Origin: Diabrotica undecimpunctata | Taxonomy: Eukaryota > Arthropoda > Insecta > Coleoptera > Chrysomelidae | DNA: 64,000 nucleotides | Assembly: GCF_040954645.1 (NCBI RefSeq) | Contig: NC_092808.1 | Location: 82,089,889-82,153,888, forward strand | Direction: 5' to 3' | In this document: piece after piece, positions 46,081 through 56,499 of the stretch | How positions within the stretch are numbered: position 1 is the first letter of the stretch | Layout: each line of letters begins with the position of its first letter | Translations under genes and position numbers: made by a program | The notes under the pieces: generated by a model | The model's database searches: none | Told to the model about the DNA's origin: nothing | The model's input: the letters and a program-made list of their open reading frames with translations, nothing else

Positions 46081-48017
46081 CAGTACTGTATTTAAAAAGA
46101 TAAAAACATTTACCTTAGCAATATTACTGTTAAAAAAGTCTAAAAGTCTTTGCGTAAGCTTCATTCCTCTTTTGAGACGCCAATGTTGTGCCAACGTTGA
46201 CAATGAAAGACGTCTACTGACGTTGATTCTTCTTGATACTCGATGTATGCGAGAGCTGCTTCAAGGGGCTTCAACCCATCGAAATGAGAAATCTTTTGAG
46301 TTATCTCATCTGTATCTTCTTCTTCTTCGTGGTTGATGTTGGGAACTGGATCGGCAACTGCGCCATCTATCAGTTCCATTTCTTCATCTCCATTCATCCA
46401 ATCGATGACGTCTTGTTTTCCGATTGGTTGTTCAACTGGTAATTGATTGGCTAAGTTGGCTATAGTATCAACTTCATAGTCTTCAAGTTTCTTTTTGAAG
46501 GTGCAGTGTTTTGTTTTCTATCTGAAATAATTTTTTTCATGATTTTTGGACTAGTGGAATAGTGGACGTCGTTCCATGCAGATGTAATGCACTTTTACGT
46601 CGTTCCAAGCAGATGTAATCCAATATCAAAAATATATTTAACCGTGATCTTCTTCAATGTGTCAATTGCAGTCAGCCCTTCATCCAACCTGTTTAGCAGT
46701 ACCCGAAGAAGCCTCCGCCGATAATTCCTCTTCATTGCATCTATAACGCCTTGGTCTAAGGGTTGGATGAGAAACGTCACATTGGTTGGAAGGAACACAG
46801 CTCTTATGTTACCACTAATCAATTCACTCGCATATGGGTGGGATCGTGCGTTGACCAACAACAACAAAACTTTCGGGAGACAGATTTTTGTTTTTTTAGT
46901 TAAGCATCAATGACTGGTACAAAGTCATTAAAAACCAGTTTTTACAAATATTACAGTCCATTCACCAATTGCGTTGGTTTTTATAGGTTGTAGGTAAGCA
47001 TTTCATTTGGATATTTTTGAATGCCCTTGGATTTTACTATTAAAATAAGTCTTAATTTTAATGAACCAGAAGGATTGTTGCAGATCATGATTGTAACTCT
47101 CTTTACTTTTCTTGTAACCTGGCCAGTTTCTTTATTTTTAGCAGCTAGTCTTTTCGAAGAAAGCATTTTAAAATTAAGGCCTGTCTCATTACAGTTAAAT
47201 ATTTGGTCTGAAGTCCATCTTTAAGAATAATGTAATTTTAAATAAAATGTTCAAATTTCAGTTAGAGTCAGTAGAAAGTTTTTCGCCCCAAATATTCAAT
47301 TGTCGGATGCCATATTTCTTCTTTCATTAGTCATTCCATCCCTCTCTAGCACAACAGTTTGCTTATCCATCCATAAACTTCTTGTACAATTCAAAAGCTT
47401 TTGCTTGGAGTATTAGAAAGTTTTTCGCCCCAAATGTTCAATTGTGCCATATTTCTTCTTCCATTAGTCAATCCATCCCTCACTAGCACAAAAGTTTTCA
47501 TCCATAAACTTCTTGTAGAATTCAATAGCCTTTGCTTGGAGTATTGGACCACTTATCGGGCTGCCAATCCTCTCATTTGGGAAAACCACAAGAACAACGC
47601 CTCAAAAGTTTGTTCATGGTCTCCTTTCTTCATCGTCTTCCACGCCAATCCACTACCACCACTCACACTTTGGTCGGCCTACTGTTCGATTTCCCGTTTA
47701 CGCTTTCAATCTCCAACAGTTATTTCTCCAACACCTAAATCTGACTCAACCTTCTTTATTGATTCACCCTAGTCCAACCTTTTAATTGCATTCACTTTTG
47801 TTTCCAAGGATACAACTACTCTTTTTCACTTTCCACTCATATTGCACAGTAAGAGCAACAATTTTCTGACACTCGCAAAAATCAACTTGAATTCTGAGAA
47901 TTCCGGCTCGACCTAACAGCGCATAACTGTTAGCAGTTGTCACTCATCAGCTACGACTTTTGTCTCGGTTAACCCAGGGGCTCGAAAATCCTAGACTCGG
48001 ATAATCCAAGTCCACTG
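46081..48017 (-). pseudogene. Tigger/pogo (CENP-B-like) transposon with broken transposase
   Basis: The transposase starts on the minus strand near 47850 with MSGK-x-KRVVVSLETKVNAIKRLD and ESIKKVESDLGVGEITVGD (psq-type HTH). The CENP-B HTH region follows (SGPILQAKAIEFYKKFMDE, SEGWID, WKKKYG) and is duplicated. The DDE domain remnants are FNCNETGLNFKML (first Asp replaced by Asn), [16 protein letters not shown] (second Asp replaced by Val), and [22 protein letters not shown]. The C-terminus reads ISHFDGLKPLEAALAYIEYQEES. At least two catalytic acidic residues are lost. Proposed ends CAGT (46081) and ACTG (48017) are each next to TA, and the host Jockey frame resumes outside them. Confidence 0.85.
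47273..47545 (-). repeat. Tandem duplication of about 142 bp inside the Tigger gene
   Basis: 47273-47414 and 47415-47545 share AGAAAGTTTTTCGCCCCAAA, CATATTTCTTCTT, CATTAGTCA, CCATCCATAAACTTCTTGTA and TTGCTTGGAGTATT, with small differences. Each copy encodes the CENP-B HTH segment. Confidence 0.9.
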
Positions 48018-49430
48018 TAATGGCAGAAAAAATGCAATTATTCAGGAATGCTTACAAGAACTAAATGCAACCCAAGCCATTGACTACTCTTTGTGGAAGC
48101 CTACAAGGATCTTACGAAGGTCCTCACACCAGTAAGAACAGAAACGAGAAAATGAGCGAAAAGTCTAGAAAAACGAAGCCGAAACATTTGCGGCACATCT
48201 TAAAAAAGTTTTTACGCCAAATGACGGAAATTACTCATTACTCTGAAAAAAGATTAATTAAAACTTGAGTATAAAATATTATACAACAATCAAATCAAAA
48301 AAGGCCCTAGGATATGACCTTATTACTAGAAAAACTCTTTAGCGACTCCCAGAAAAAGGTTTCCAATTTCTGACAAAGTTATTTAACTCTATGAGATTAA
48401 GTAATTTCTCATCACAATGAAAATTGGCACAGATTACAATAATAATAAAGCTAGGTAAAGAACCAGAAAATGTAGAGTCCTACTATCCTGTTAGTCTTGT
48501 TCCAGTGGTTTCTAGTTTTTGAAAAGCTGACACTTAGTAGGCTAATACCTATACTAGAAAACAAAAATGAATACCATCACACCAATTTGGGTTAATAAAA
48601 CAACATTCAACAATATAACAGGTACATAGATCTGTAGAGAAAATCAATGAAGACTTTAAAAATAATAGGGACTGTCCAGCTGTACTCCTGGACATAAGCC
48701 AGGCATTTAATAAGGTCTCTTATGTAAACTAAAACAGAATTCACCAACAAATTACTATATAATCTTTCAGTCCTATATCAGCAACAGAAACATCCAGGTA
48801 AAGTGAGAGAATGAAGACACAAGCATACAAATATAGGAGCCACATTATACCTTATACTTATTCATTGCTGACCTACTGATAGATAGAAATTTAGTTTTAA
48901 TTTTAAATTTAGAAATACATAGAAAACAAAAATCACTGCACCTACTATATATTTAAACAGTAAACGAGTCCTCAAGGGGATGAAATCAAATATCTAAGTA
49001 TGTACTTGGACAGAAGATTAAACTGGAGGAAGCATATATTTATTAAGCGAAAATAACTGGGTCATAAGGTGAGGAACATGTATTGGTTGTTATGCAGAAA
49101 ATCAAAACTATCAACTGAAAACAAAATATTACTCTACAAATCCATTCTGAAACCAGTTTGGACCTACGGACTAGAATCGCCACACATTCCAATACTGAAA
49201 AAATACAAAGATTTCTATCCAAAATATTAAGAACAATACTAGGAGATCCATGGTTCACAACCAATAAAGCCATCCATCAACACGCTGAACTAGTGTCAAA
49301 GATGATATTAAAAAGTGATAATGATATTGCAGCAAAACTTAAAGTGCATCTGAAAGTATTAGCAAAAAGTTTGGTGTATAAACTGCATATAGTTCGAAGG
49401 TTAAAACTGAAAGTTCTGTTAGAGTTATAG

Positions 49431-51774
49431 TGTCAAATAGCCAATATTGAAGACTAGCTTTAAAAATGCATGTCATATGACCTCAGTCCTATGACTTATT
49501 GTCTCTTATCTACATAATCATTTAGGTTGAGATTGTATACATAATATATTCTAATAAAAGTGGGGTTAATAAAAACAATTATTTGTATGGGACTGCTTAT
49601 TATGTACGGTAAAATTATTTTGGAATATACAAAATGTTCCAATACAATGTGACATCCCAAAGTTATATTGTTTCTCATACCTTATATACCTTGTAGTCTT
49701 ATGTTATTTTCTGATTGTGCCAAAAATAAGATATATTTTATAAGGATTCTATATGCCCAAATACAGAGTGTTTCGAGTTATGTCACATTTTGTATAACAT
49801 ATATGTATAACATTAATGTTAAAAAACTGTCTTCTTTCGAATGGTATAGACATGTCCTATACCTATATGTCATAGTTTTTGCGCAATTTACCTACATATT
49901 TCTTCAATTTAAGGATAAATCAATTTTTTACAAAAACAGCATATTATGTAAACAAATTGGAGTTAAACACCTTGTTGAACTCTTAAAATATTCAAGCGCA
50001 ACTACCATGACCTAAACCTTCAACTTAATACCTAATTTTCATACAATATGTTATTTTTTAGAAATGATATTAACACTGTTCCACTTATGATATTTCTACT
50101 GGTGTCATAATAGTGATAAATATAGTCATAAAGTTTTTATTAATGTAAATTGTAGTAAACTTTTTCCAAATTCGTGAACACATATAAGCACATAGATATT
50201 AATATAATCAATAGAGTTTTTACTAGTAATAAGATGAAAAATTATTAAGGAAAATTATATAAAAATAATATGTGGAGAAAAATGTAAAACAAGTGACACA
50301 ATACAATAATGATGAATTTCATTCAAATGTCTTACAACAAAGGTCTAGTTATATGGAGCCGTAGAGATCAAAAGATATTTGTTACTATAGTTATTAATGG
50401 AAAGCAAGATAAAAGGATAAACTGAATGTGATCAGAAAATATTGTCATGAAAAAGAACATAAAGGCAATCTTTTAAGGTTAGTAACATTGGTACAACGCA
50501 TAGAGAGTATAAATCTTTACTAAGAAGAAAATACTTAGAAGAGAAACTATGCTAAAAAAATTGTAAATCAAATTATAGGGACCATACCCGCATAAGATAT
50601 AGTTATTAATTTCATACAAACACATAAGTTTTTTTCAGTTAAACTTTCGACAAACTATTTAATTGCCACATGTCTATTTCTTCTTGCTACTTTTGCCACT
50701 TATTTACTTAATTCTTAAACAAAAGAATAATGATATTATCACTATAGGGCAGTTAATATATCTTCCTGTACATGAAAAACATAGGTCATAGAAACATCAT
50801 TATAAAAAACTAGTAATCGAACAATATAGAACAGAGAGGGCCGGAATAGAGAATCCTGATGTAGATTCAAATAAGCAAATAAGAAAAAATATTTTTGCTA
50901 TGCTACATTTAAACATGTTTCTGAGAAAATCAATTAATTAACATATTCTCCAAATTAATAATATTTGTCCTACTGGAATCACTTAAATAGCTAAATTGTA
51001 TGTATGTAAGTAGGAAAGCATAAGTTTCAGACACAGCATCATGATTTCAAAAGCAAAGAGATTGTGGTGTACCATAGATGCTATAAGTGGTATTTTTAAG
51101 GTTGAAAACTTGGTCTAGCTCAAAATCTAATAAACTAGTAAAATTACATTTATAAGAAGTACTTGTACAATAAAGGAAAGTTTAAAAAATTATAAAAATA
51201 CTGAGGTTTATAAAATATAAACTATTTAGGTAATATATAAATTACTATATTTTTCAAATATTTTCTTTGCTTAATTACAGTGTTTTGTTACCAATCCACA
51301 ATTATCAATTATTGGTTTATAAGAACTCAGCTCTAAGGTTGATCTGCTCAAACTCTAAAAGGTATTGAATGTTCCACATAAAATCATCAATGTCGTCATA
51401 AGGGAAACGGTGATGACGTCATAGCTAAAAAATAAATATTTCGATATGCAAACAAAAATAAACAATCTACTAAGTATTTATAGCTAGATGTAAACTTAAA
51501 ATCTTAGAAAGAAAATATATTTTTGTCTGTATAGAAGTAATGCTACCGGTTTTTGTTGAATAAAGATGTTAATTTATGATTAATTCATGTGTATTTGAAA
51601 TAATATAAACATTGTTTTATTTGTAAACTTGTAATAGATAAAGAACACAAAAAACACCAAACAACAACAAACTAATACTATTTATTTTACAAAGCTGAGT
51701 GCACACCCACTTTAAATACAACACATGCACATTTCACTGTGGGTCTTCTTCACAAGCAACTAATACAGCATTAC
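49431..51774. other. AT-rich non-coding interval, likely catulin intron or spacer
   Basis: About 2.3 kb without a supported gene or repeat. It lies directly 3' of the catulin splice donor at 51773-51774 (minus), so it should be intron sequence if the exon call is right. Confidence 0.5.
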
Positions 51775-51861
51775 CTGTTTAACAAGAGGAAGAAGAGTCT
51801 GTTCTATACTACGAGTTTTTATTTCTAATAGATCAAAATTTGTTGAACCTAACTCTGCCAT
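51775..51861 (-). CDS. CTNNAL1 (alpha-catulin): First coding exon of alpha-catulin
   Basis: The minus strand from ATG at 51861 encodes 29 residues with the phrase LEIKTRSIEQTLLPLVKQ. This agrees almost word for word with the start of animal alpha-catulin (LEIKTRSVEQTLLPLVSQ). A GT splice donor (CAG|GTAATG) follows at 51774-51773 in phase 0, after codon 29, at the equivalent place before the ITTLINHK segment of the family. The ATG context AGAAAATGG is good. Alpha-catulin is a vinculin/alpha-catenin relative that acts as a cytoskeletal scaffold in Rho and dystrophin-linked complexes. Only this exon was found; the gene must continue toward lower coordinates on the minus strand, into element-rich DNA. 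It is far too short for a whole gene, but the match and the donor make it likely real. Confidence 0.85.
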
Positions 51862-52744
51862 TTTCTACACTAACGAACATCTTTATTTCGTACATAAATC
51901 TTTCCCATAATCTTGTCTTTCTTTAATTCATTCATAACCTTGTCATTTTCACTCGTACTAGTGGATAATCAGCTGTTCACTCCCATTGTACCATGGTTCA
52001 CTCCAATGCCCTATGTCGAAATTTAGATCCAGGTGTATGTTTCGCCATCTATATTCTAGTAGTCCAATTCTCAGCAGTGTATTGCCGGTTTCTTATTTAA
52101 GTAATAGTATAACTTATTTATTATTTACAAGTTTATAAGGTCTAAAAAATAAAACAGGCTTAAAAGTCAACGTAAAAACACATTCTTTGGCTTTAACAAC
52201 AGTTATTTTACATATTAGTAGCTAATTTACAGTGTATATCACAGACTTGCGCCAACTGTAGGCAACGTACAGTTAGTAATTGCATTGTTGCCTGAGTGTC
52301 AATATTCTTTTAATAAATCCTAATCATGAATAAACTTAGATAAATTTGTACATACCAGATGAGGTAAGGATATTTTCGAAAAGACCAAAAGTTGAAAAAC
52401 CTAGGTAATTCGTTGTCCCCCTGTTTTCACTTTCCCCCTGTGTTGAAGTGTGCAAATATTAGTGGCAGTTAGTATCTACAACAAAGATTCAGTTAACATT
52501 CTTAAAATATTAAGATTACATTAGTATAGAAATGTATTAAAAATATAACTATAACGAATTCAATTATAATGATCAAAAACACTATTATAAGTGAATATCA
52601 GCAACTATTGAAAATTTTGCAGCTCGTTGAGTTAAATCGGAAATCTACATATTTTTGTGATTATCAATAAAGTTTACCCCTTCATTTTTTACGGCTTAAA
52701 AAATTCTTTTCATAATAGGCCTTTTTACTTATGATTCAATACTT
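51862..52744. other. 5' flank and untranslated region of catulin, no other feature
   Basis: This is upstream of the catulin ATG on the minus strand and should hold its 5' UTR and promoter. A CCCCCTGTTTTCACTTTCCCCCTG phrase (52418-52441) is a short imperfect repeat. No core promoter was identified. Confidence 0.4.
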
Positions 52745-53280
52745 TGGTGGTAACAGATTTCTTTGCAAGTTGGTAGGACCTCTCTCACCACCCTACAAAG
52801 ACAAGCGCTTATAAATATTACAGGAACGGCATCTTTAGAGGATATCACGGGTATCCCTACGCTGCAATTATATATTTCGGCGGTAGACTTTATGACCAAT
52901 AGCCACACAAATATTACTGTGACTAGACTTGAAGAATTCATCTTTATGATGAACTCAGATATGATGACACCAGATAAATCTTCACTAAGAAAATTGACAC
53001 ATCTATACAATCTAGAGAACAAAAAGTCCCAAATATTAATGGAGACTTAAAATGGTTTATTTGTAGATACTGGTACTGGATCAGGAGTTTTTGGGCAAAC
53101 ATATAATTATGGTAAGTCTTACAGCCTAGTTCATTATACAACTACTGTGTTAATAAAATCATAGATTGAGACCCCAAAGCAAAGAAAACCAACATTTATA
53201 TAGATAGCCAACCGGCTATTCTGGTAGTAAATGACCCACTCACGTATTCAAAACATGTGAGGAACTGTAAAGGATCGATT
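52745..53280 (+). pseudogene. RNase H part of a LINE
   Basis: Plus-strand frame 52763-53050 reads LTTLQRQALINITGTASLED and IPTLQLYISAVDFMTNSH, the linker before RNase H in I/R1-group LINEs. Downstream VFGQTYNYGKSYSL and IETPKQRKPTFI match the RNase H domain. The frame stops at 53048, and shifts follow. It is the end of a dead element, truncated on both sides. Confidence 0.75.
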
Positions 53281-53296
53281 CCGACCTACAACGCGA

Positions 53297-53338
53297 CCAG
53301 CACCTACTCAAACTAGGCAAGGTTTGAGTAGGTGCTGG
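53297..53338. repeat. Perfect 17-bp hairpin
   Basis: CCAGCACCTACTCAAAC at 53297-53313 is exactly inverted at 53322-53338 around an 8-base loop. Confidence 0.95.
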
Positions 53339-55323
53339 CCGCACCATTTAGGCACGCATTCAGGAATCCTGAGGCACCGATCAACTGATTCAGTTGAACT
53401 GAAGTTTGAACTAGAAGAGATCCTATAAAACTAATAATAAGAAAACTGTTGGCCTTCGTTGAGGTGACAGGACCTAGAGTTTTATAGAAAAAACAAAGTA
53501 TGGTACAAAGGTTTTACCACCAAGTTCCAGAAGTTAGTGAGTATTGTTTGAACCAAGAAAAAGAAAAGAAATATATCTTTTTGTATATCACATTATCGAA
53601 AAAATAATTGATCGAACCTTTGGAAATTGGAAGTTATTGCATAAATAATATTGCTTAATATTTTTACAATACAATTTTCGAAATGGTTTAAAGCGTTCAC
53701 CAGGAGATTTTTTATAAGCTTCACGAACAATGCAGATCAAGCTGAATTCTTAAGATACGTTCATTAAGTGTAGACGCTTTCCTTAGACTAATTTATATGA
53801 CGCATTTACAGAATGAAATTAGTTAGTTGGCATTGTTTCATCAACACTTTGTGGGAGACCCGTAACTCTTCAAGTTTTATCGAATTACTAGATATATACA
53901 TACATTGTAAATCATCTACACTTGAAATTGTTAGTGGAAATTATGTTATTTCAAAATGTAAATTATTAGACTTTTCTATAGGTATTGATAAGTGGAATAT
54001 AATTGTTTTAACTAAGGACTTTATAAAATTGGCTCTATTATTGTATTAACAATTACCAACAATTTTAATCATTATAAATAAAAAATGGATACAATCTCTT
54101 AATATTTATGAGTCCATAGTGCTTTTGACTTTCAATTATTTTTCTATTTTTTATATCTTTGTTTATTCCTAAATTTATTGATGCTTTTTGATTAAGTGTT
54201 TAATTTTGAATTGTATGTTAGCTAAATATTGAAACACGGAAAAAATGAACTATAAGTTGCATATATTTGGCGGTACTCATCTCACTAAATGAACAACCGC
54301 ATTTTACATAATTGCATTATTGCATAATATTTGGACGATTTTCACATTCTCAAATGAGTTTGTCATAATTAAATCTTGCTGTTTGTGTTTAGCAGTGTTG
54401 AAATTTACATTACAAATAAAGCATACGAAATCAAAAGCAATAAGGTATTTAAAAAGTAATACTTAACAATTACAAAAAAAAGAAAAAGTAAATAGTTTTA
54501 AAACGGTTTTTAAAAGTAAATAATAAAATGTCAGTATAAATAATAAAAACAAAATTTGTTTTACTAATGTTTGTTAATAAAGTTAAAAAGACATCTCTGT
54601 TGCAATCTGGAATCTGGAATCTGGCAACTGGCGCTTTGCCAGTGTCACGTTTTGCTTTGAGTGTTCTGACTCTATTGCCAAATCTATCCGCGAATTTATC
54701 AAAGAACAATTGCCAAAAAAAGTTCTAATTAATTACAATTAATATCAAACAAAACAAATAGTAATTCATTAATGTTTTACATAAGGTACAAAATTGCAGA
54801 ATCCATAAATTAATATAATAAAAATTTACATTTTAAAAGCTCTATCTCTTTGTATTTGAAGCATATAACATATACATTATCAGGATTTGGCAACACTGCC
54901 AACGCTATTTTTCGTTCTGTGAAACTTAATGGACTGACAGCTAATTTCATGGTGTTATTTTCACTGGAACCAAATGTGAAAAACGTCCTAATATTTTTAT
55001 GCTATAACATTATCGTCATATAATTATGTATCATCATTTAGAATAAATTGAGCTGACTTATTCACTCTAGCATATATTGTGATTACATAATTAAAAAAAC
55101 AAACGAAAACGAAAAGAAGTAGACCAATACCAATGACCAATTGACAGTTGGCAAATGACAGAATTGTAATTTCTCTTTTAAATTTTCAGAAACAGGTAAT
55201 TCCAATTTAAATACTGATTTACATAAAATCGGGATATGTTTTCTTAAATTTGTAAGTATTTTATTATCAATATTCACTATCTATTTTATAATTCGGAAAG
55301 TATGACCAACATAACCTAACATG
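53339..55323. other. AT-rich interval, no supported gene
   Basis: A 78-codon plus frame at 53813-54049 and a 79-codon minus frame at 54470-54709 are not recognised. The last few hundred bases should contain the promoter and 5' UTR of the NDUFB1 locus. Confidence 0.45.
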
Positions 55324-55333
55324 TTATTTTTAG
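55324..55333 (+). promoter_or_regulatory. Candidate 3' splice site before the upstream ORF
   Basis: TTATTTTTAG directly precedes ATGG at 55334, as for an intron ending in the 5' UTR. The donor was not identified. Confidence 0.5.
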
Positions 55334-55486
55334 ATGGCCCTAGGAATTGGTCGTCTAATTAAGAGATACTGCATTGTAACAACATTACCTCTAATTGTGG
55401 TGAGTAGTATTTACGCGGATTATAACCGTACTCAACTATTTAAGGCTAAAATCAGAAAAGAAAATGTTCTATCCAATTATTCCTAA
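55334..55486 (+). CDS. Upstream 50-codon ORF overlapping NDUFB1
   Basis: An ATG at 55334 opens a 50-codon frame with a basic start (IGRLIKRY), a hydrophobic stretch (CIVTTLPLIVVSSIY, about residues 13-27) and a charged tail (LFKAKIRKENVL). It overlaps the first 23 bases of NDUFB1 in another frame. The layout is that of a one-membrane-span microprotein: positive N-terminus, single span, basic end, like many small mitochondrial inner-membrane proteins. I do not recognise its family. It might be a conserved second cistron, an upstream regulatory ORF, or part of an alternative transcript, since a GTGAGT donor-like sequence sits inside it at about 55399. Confidence 0.55.
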   Translation: MALGIGRLIKRYCIVTTLPLIVVSSIYADYNRTQLFKAKIRKENVLSNYS

Positions 55487-55634
55487 AGGAATAGGCTGGG
55501 CAGTCTTTCCAGCTGTTGGTTTTGCTATAGGCTGGTACTTAGATAAGCAAGAAACAGAACGACTTTCTCTCTTCCGAGATAAGAGCGCCCTTTATGGTAG
55601 AGTACTCAAGGAAGGAGAGAAACCTAGCTGGTAA
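55464..55634 (+). CDS. NDUFB1: NADH dehydrogenase 1 beta subcomplex subunit 1 (MNLL)
   Basis: A 56-codon frame from ATG 55464 to TAA 55632-55634 encodes a small single-span protein: MFYPIIPKGIGWAVFPAVG, a hydrophobic span (about residues 10-25), then the charged family signature YLDKQETERLSLFRDKS and ending KPSW. The YLD-x(3-5)-ER-L-FR-KS pattern and length agree with the complex I subunit NDUFB1 (MNLL), which has about 58 residues in animals. It is an accessory, non-catalytic subunit in the membrane arm of mitochondrial complex I. It has no cleavable presequence, as expected. The start overlaps the upstream ORF. An ATTAAA signal lies at about 55882. Confidence 0.9.
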   Translation: MFYPIIPKGIGWAVFPAVGFAIGWYLDKQETERLSLFRDKSALYGRVLKEGEKPSW

Positions 55635-56047
55635 TTGTAGATAAATTTGTAGTAATATAGTATGTAAATATTATAACATTGTTTTATTTCTTCCTTTCTC
55701 TTAAGTCTGCATTCATTTATCTAGAGAGCTGGTTATATAGTTCAGTGATACAACATTTTAAGAACAGATACATTGGAATTTATTGATAACTGATCTTGCT
55801 TATTACATAACTTAGTAGTAATGTTTAAAAATAATGTATATAGACATAGTGTATGTGTATGAATTGTAATGGAACTTTTTACATTAAAACTGGATGTTAG
55901 GTGTAGTATTCATTTTTCTATTCCAATGTTTTAAGTCTAAAAGCGATTCATACATTGCCAAAGTTATCAGCTGTATGTTTGTAGTTTCATTTTGTCTAAT
56001 TATGAACTATTGTGTTTTTAGTTGGTTTTACATAGAGACAGGCTGTT
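55635..56047. other. 3' UTR and flank of NDUFB1
   Basis: AT-rich. A possible polyadenylation signal ATTAAA is at about 55882. No other feature. Confidence 0.5.
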
Positions 56048-56455
<408 letters not shown>

Positions 56456-56499
56456 CCACTCTTATTAAGAGCTCTCAGATTTGCTTACTGCAGTTAATC

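Larger units (their letters stand above)
45570..49430 (+). pseudogene. Decayed Jockey LINE split by a Tigger element
   Basis: Block one (45570-46078) is the end of the endonuclease: KIPEVLDFAVVKEINEKYF, SCYDLSSDN, IPLKTEQIEHAIEHFNRVVQEA. Block two (48020-49430) resumes with LQELNATQAIDYSLWKPTR, KALGYDLITRKTL, LLDISQAFNKVSYV (about 48695), YLDRRLNWRKHIF, SILKPVWTYGLE (about 49140) and LSKILRTILGDPWFTTNKAIH. These are Jockey-type words in the correct order, so both blocks belong to one element interrupted at 46080/48018. Many stops and frameshifts are present, and the YADD region is lost. Confidence 0.85.

Noticed and set aside
54470..54709. 79-codon minus frame near the NDUFB1 locus
   Set aside because: It starts at a TTG, has no family resemblance and ends in low-complexity sequence. 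A host exon could not be supported.
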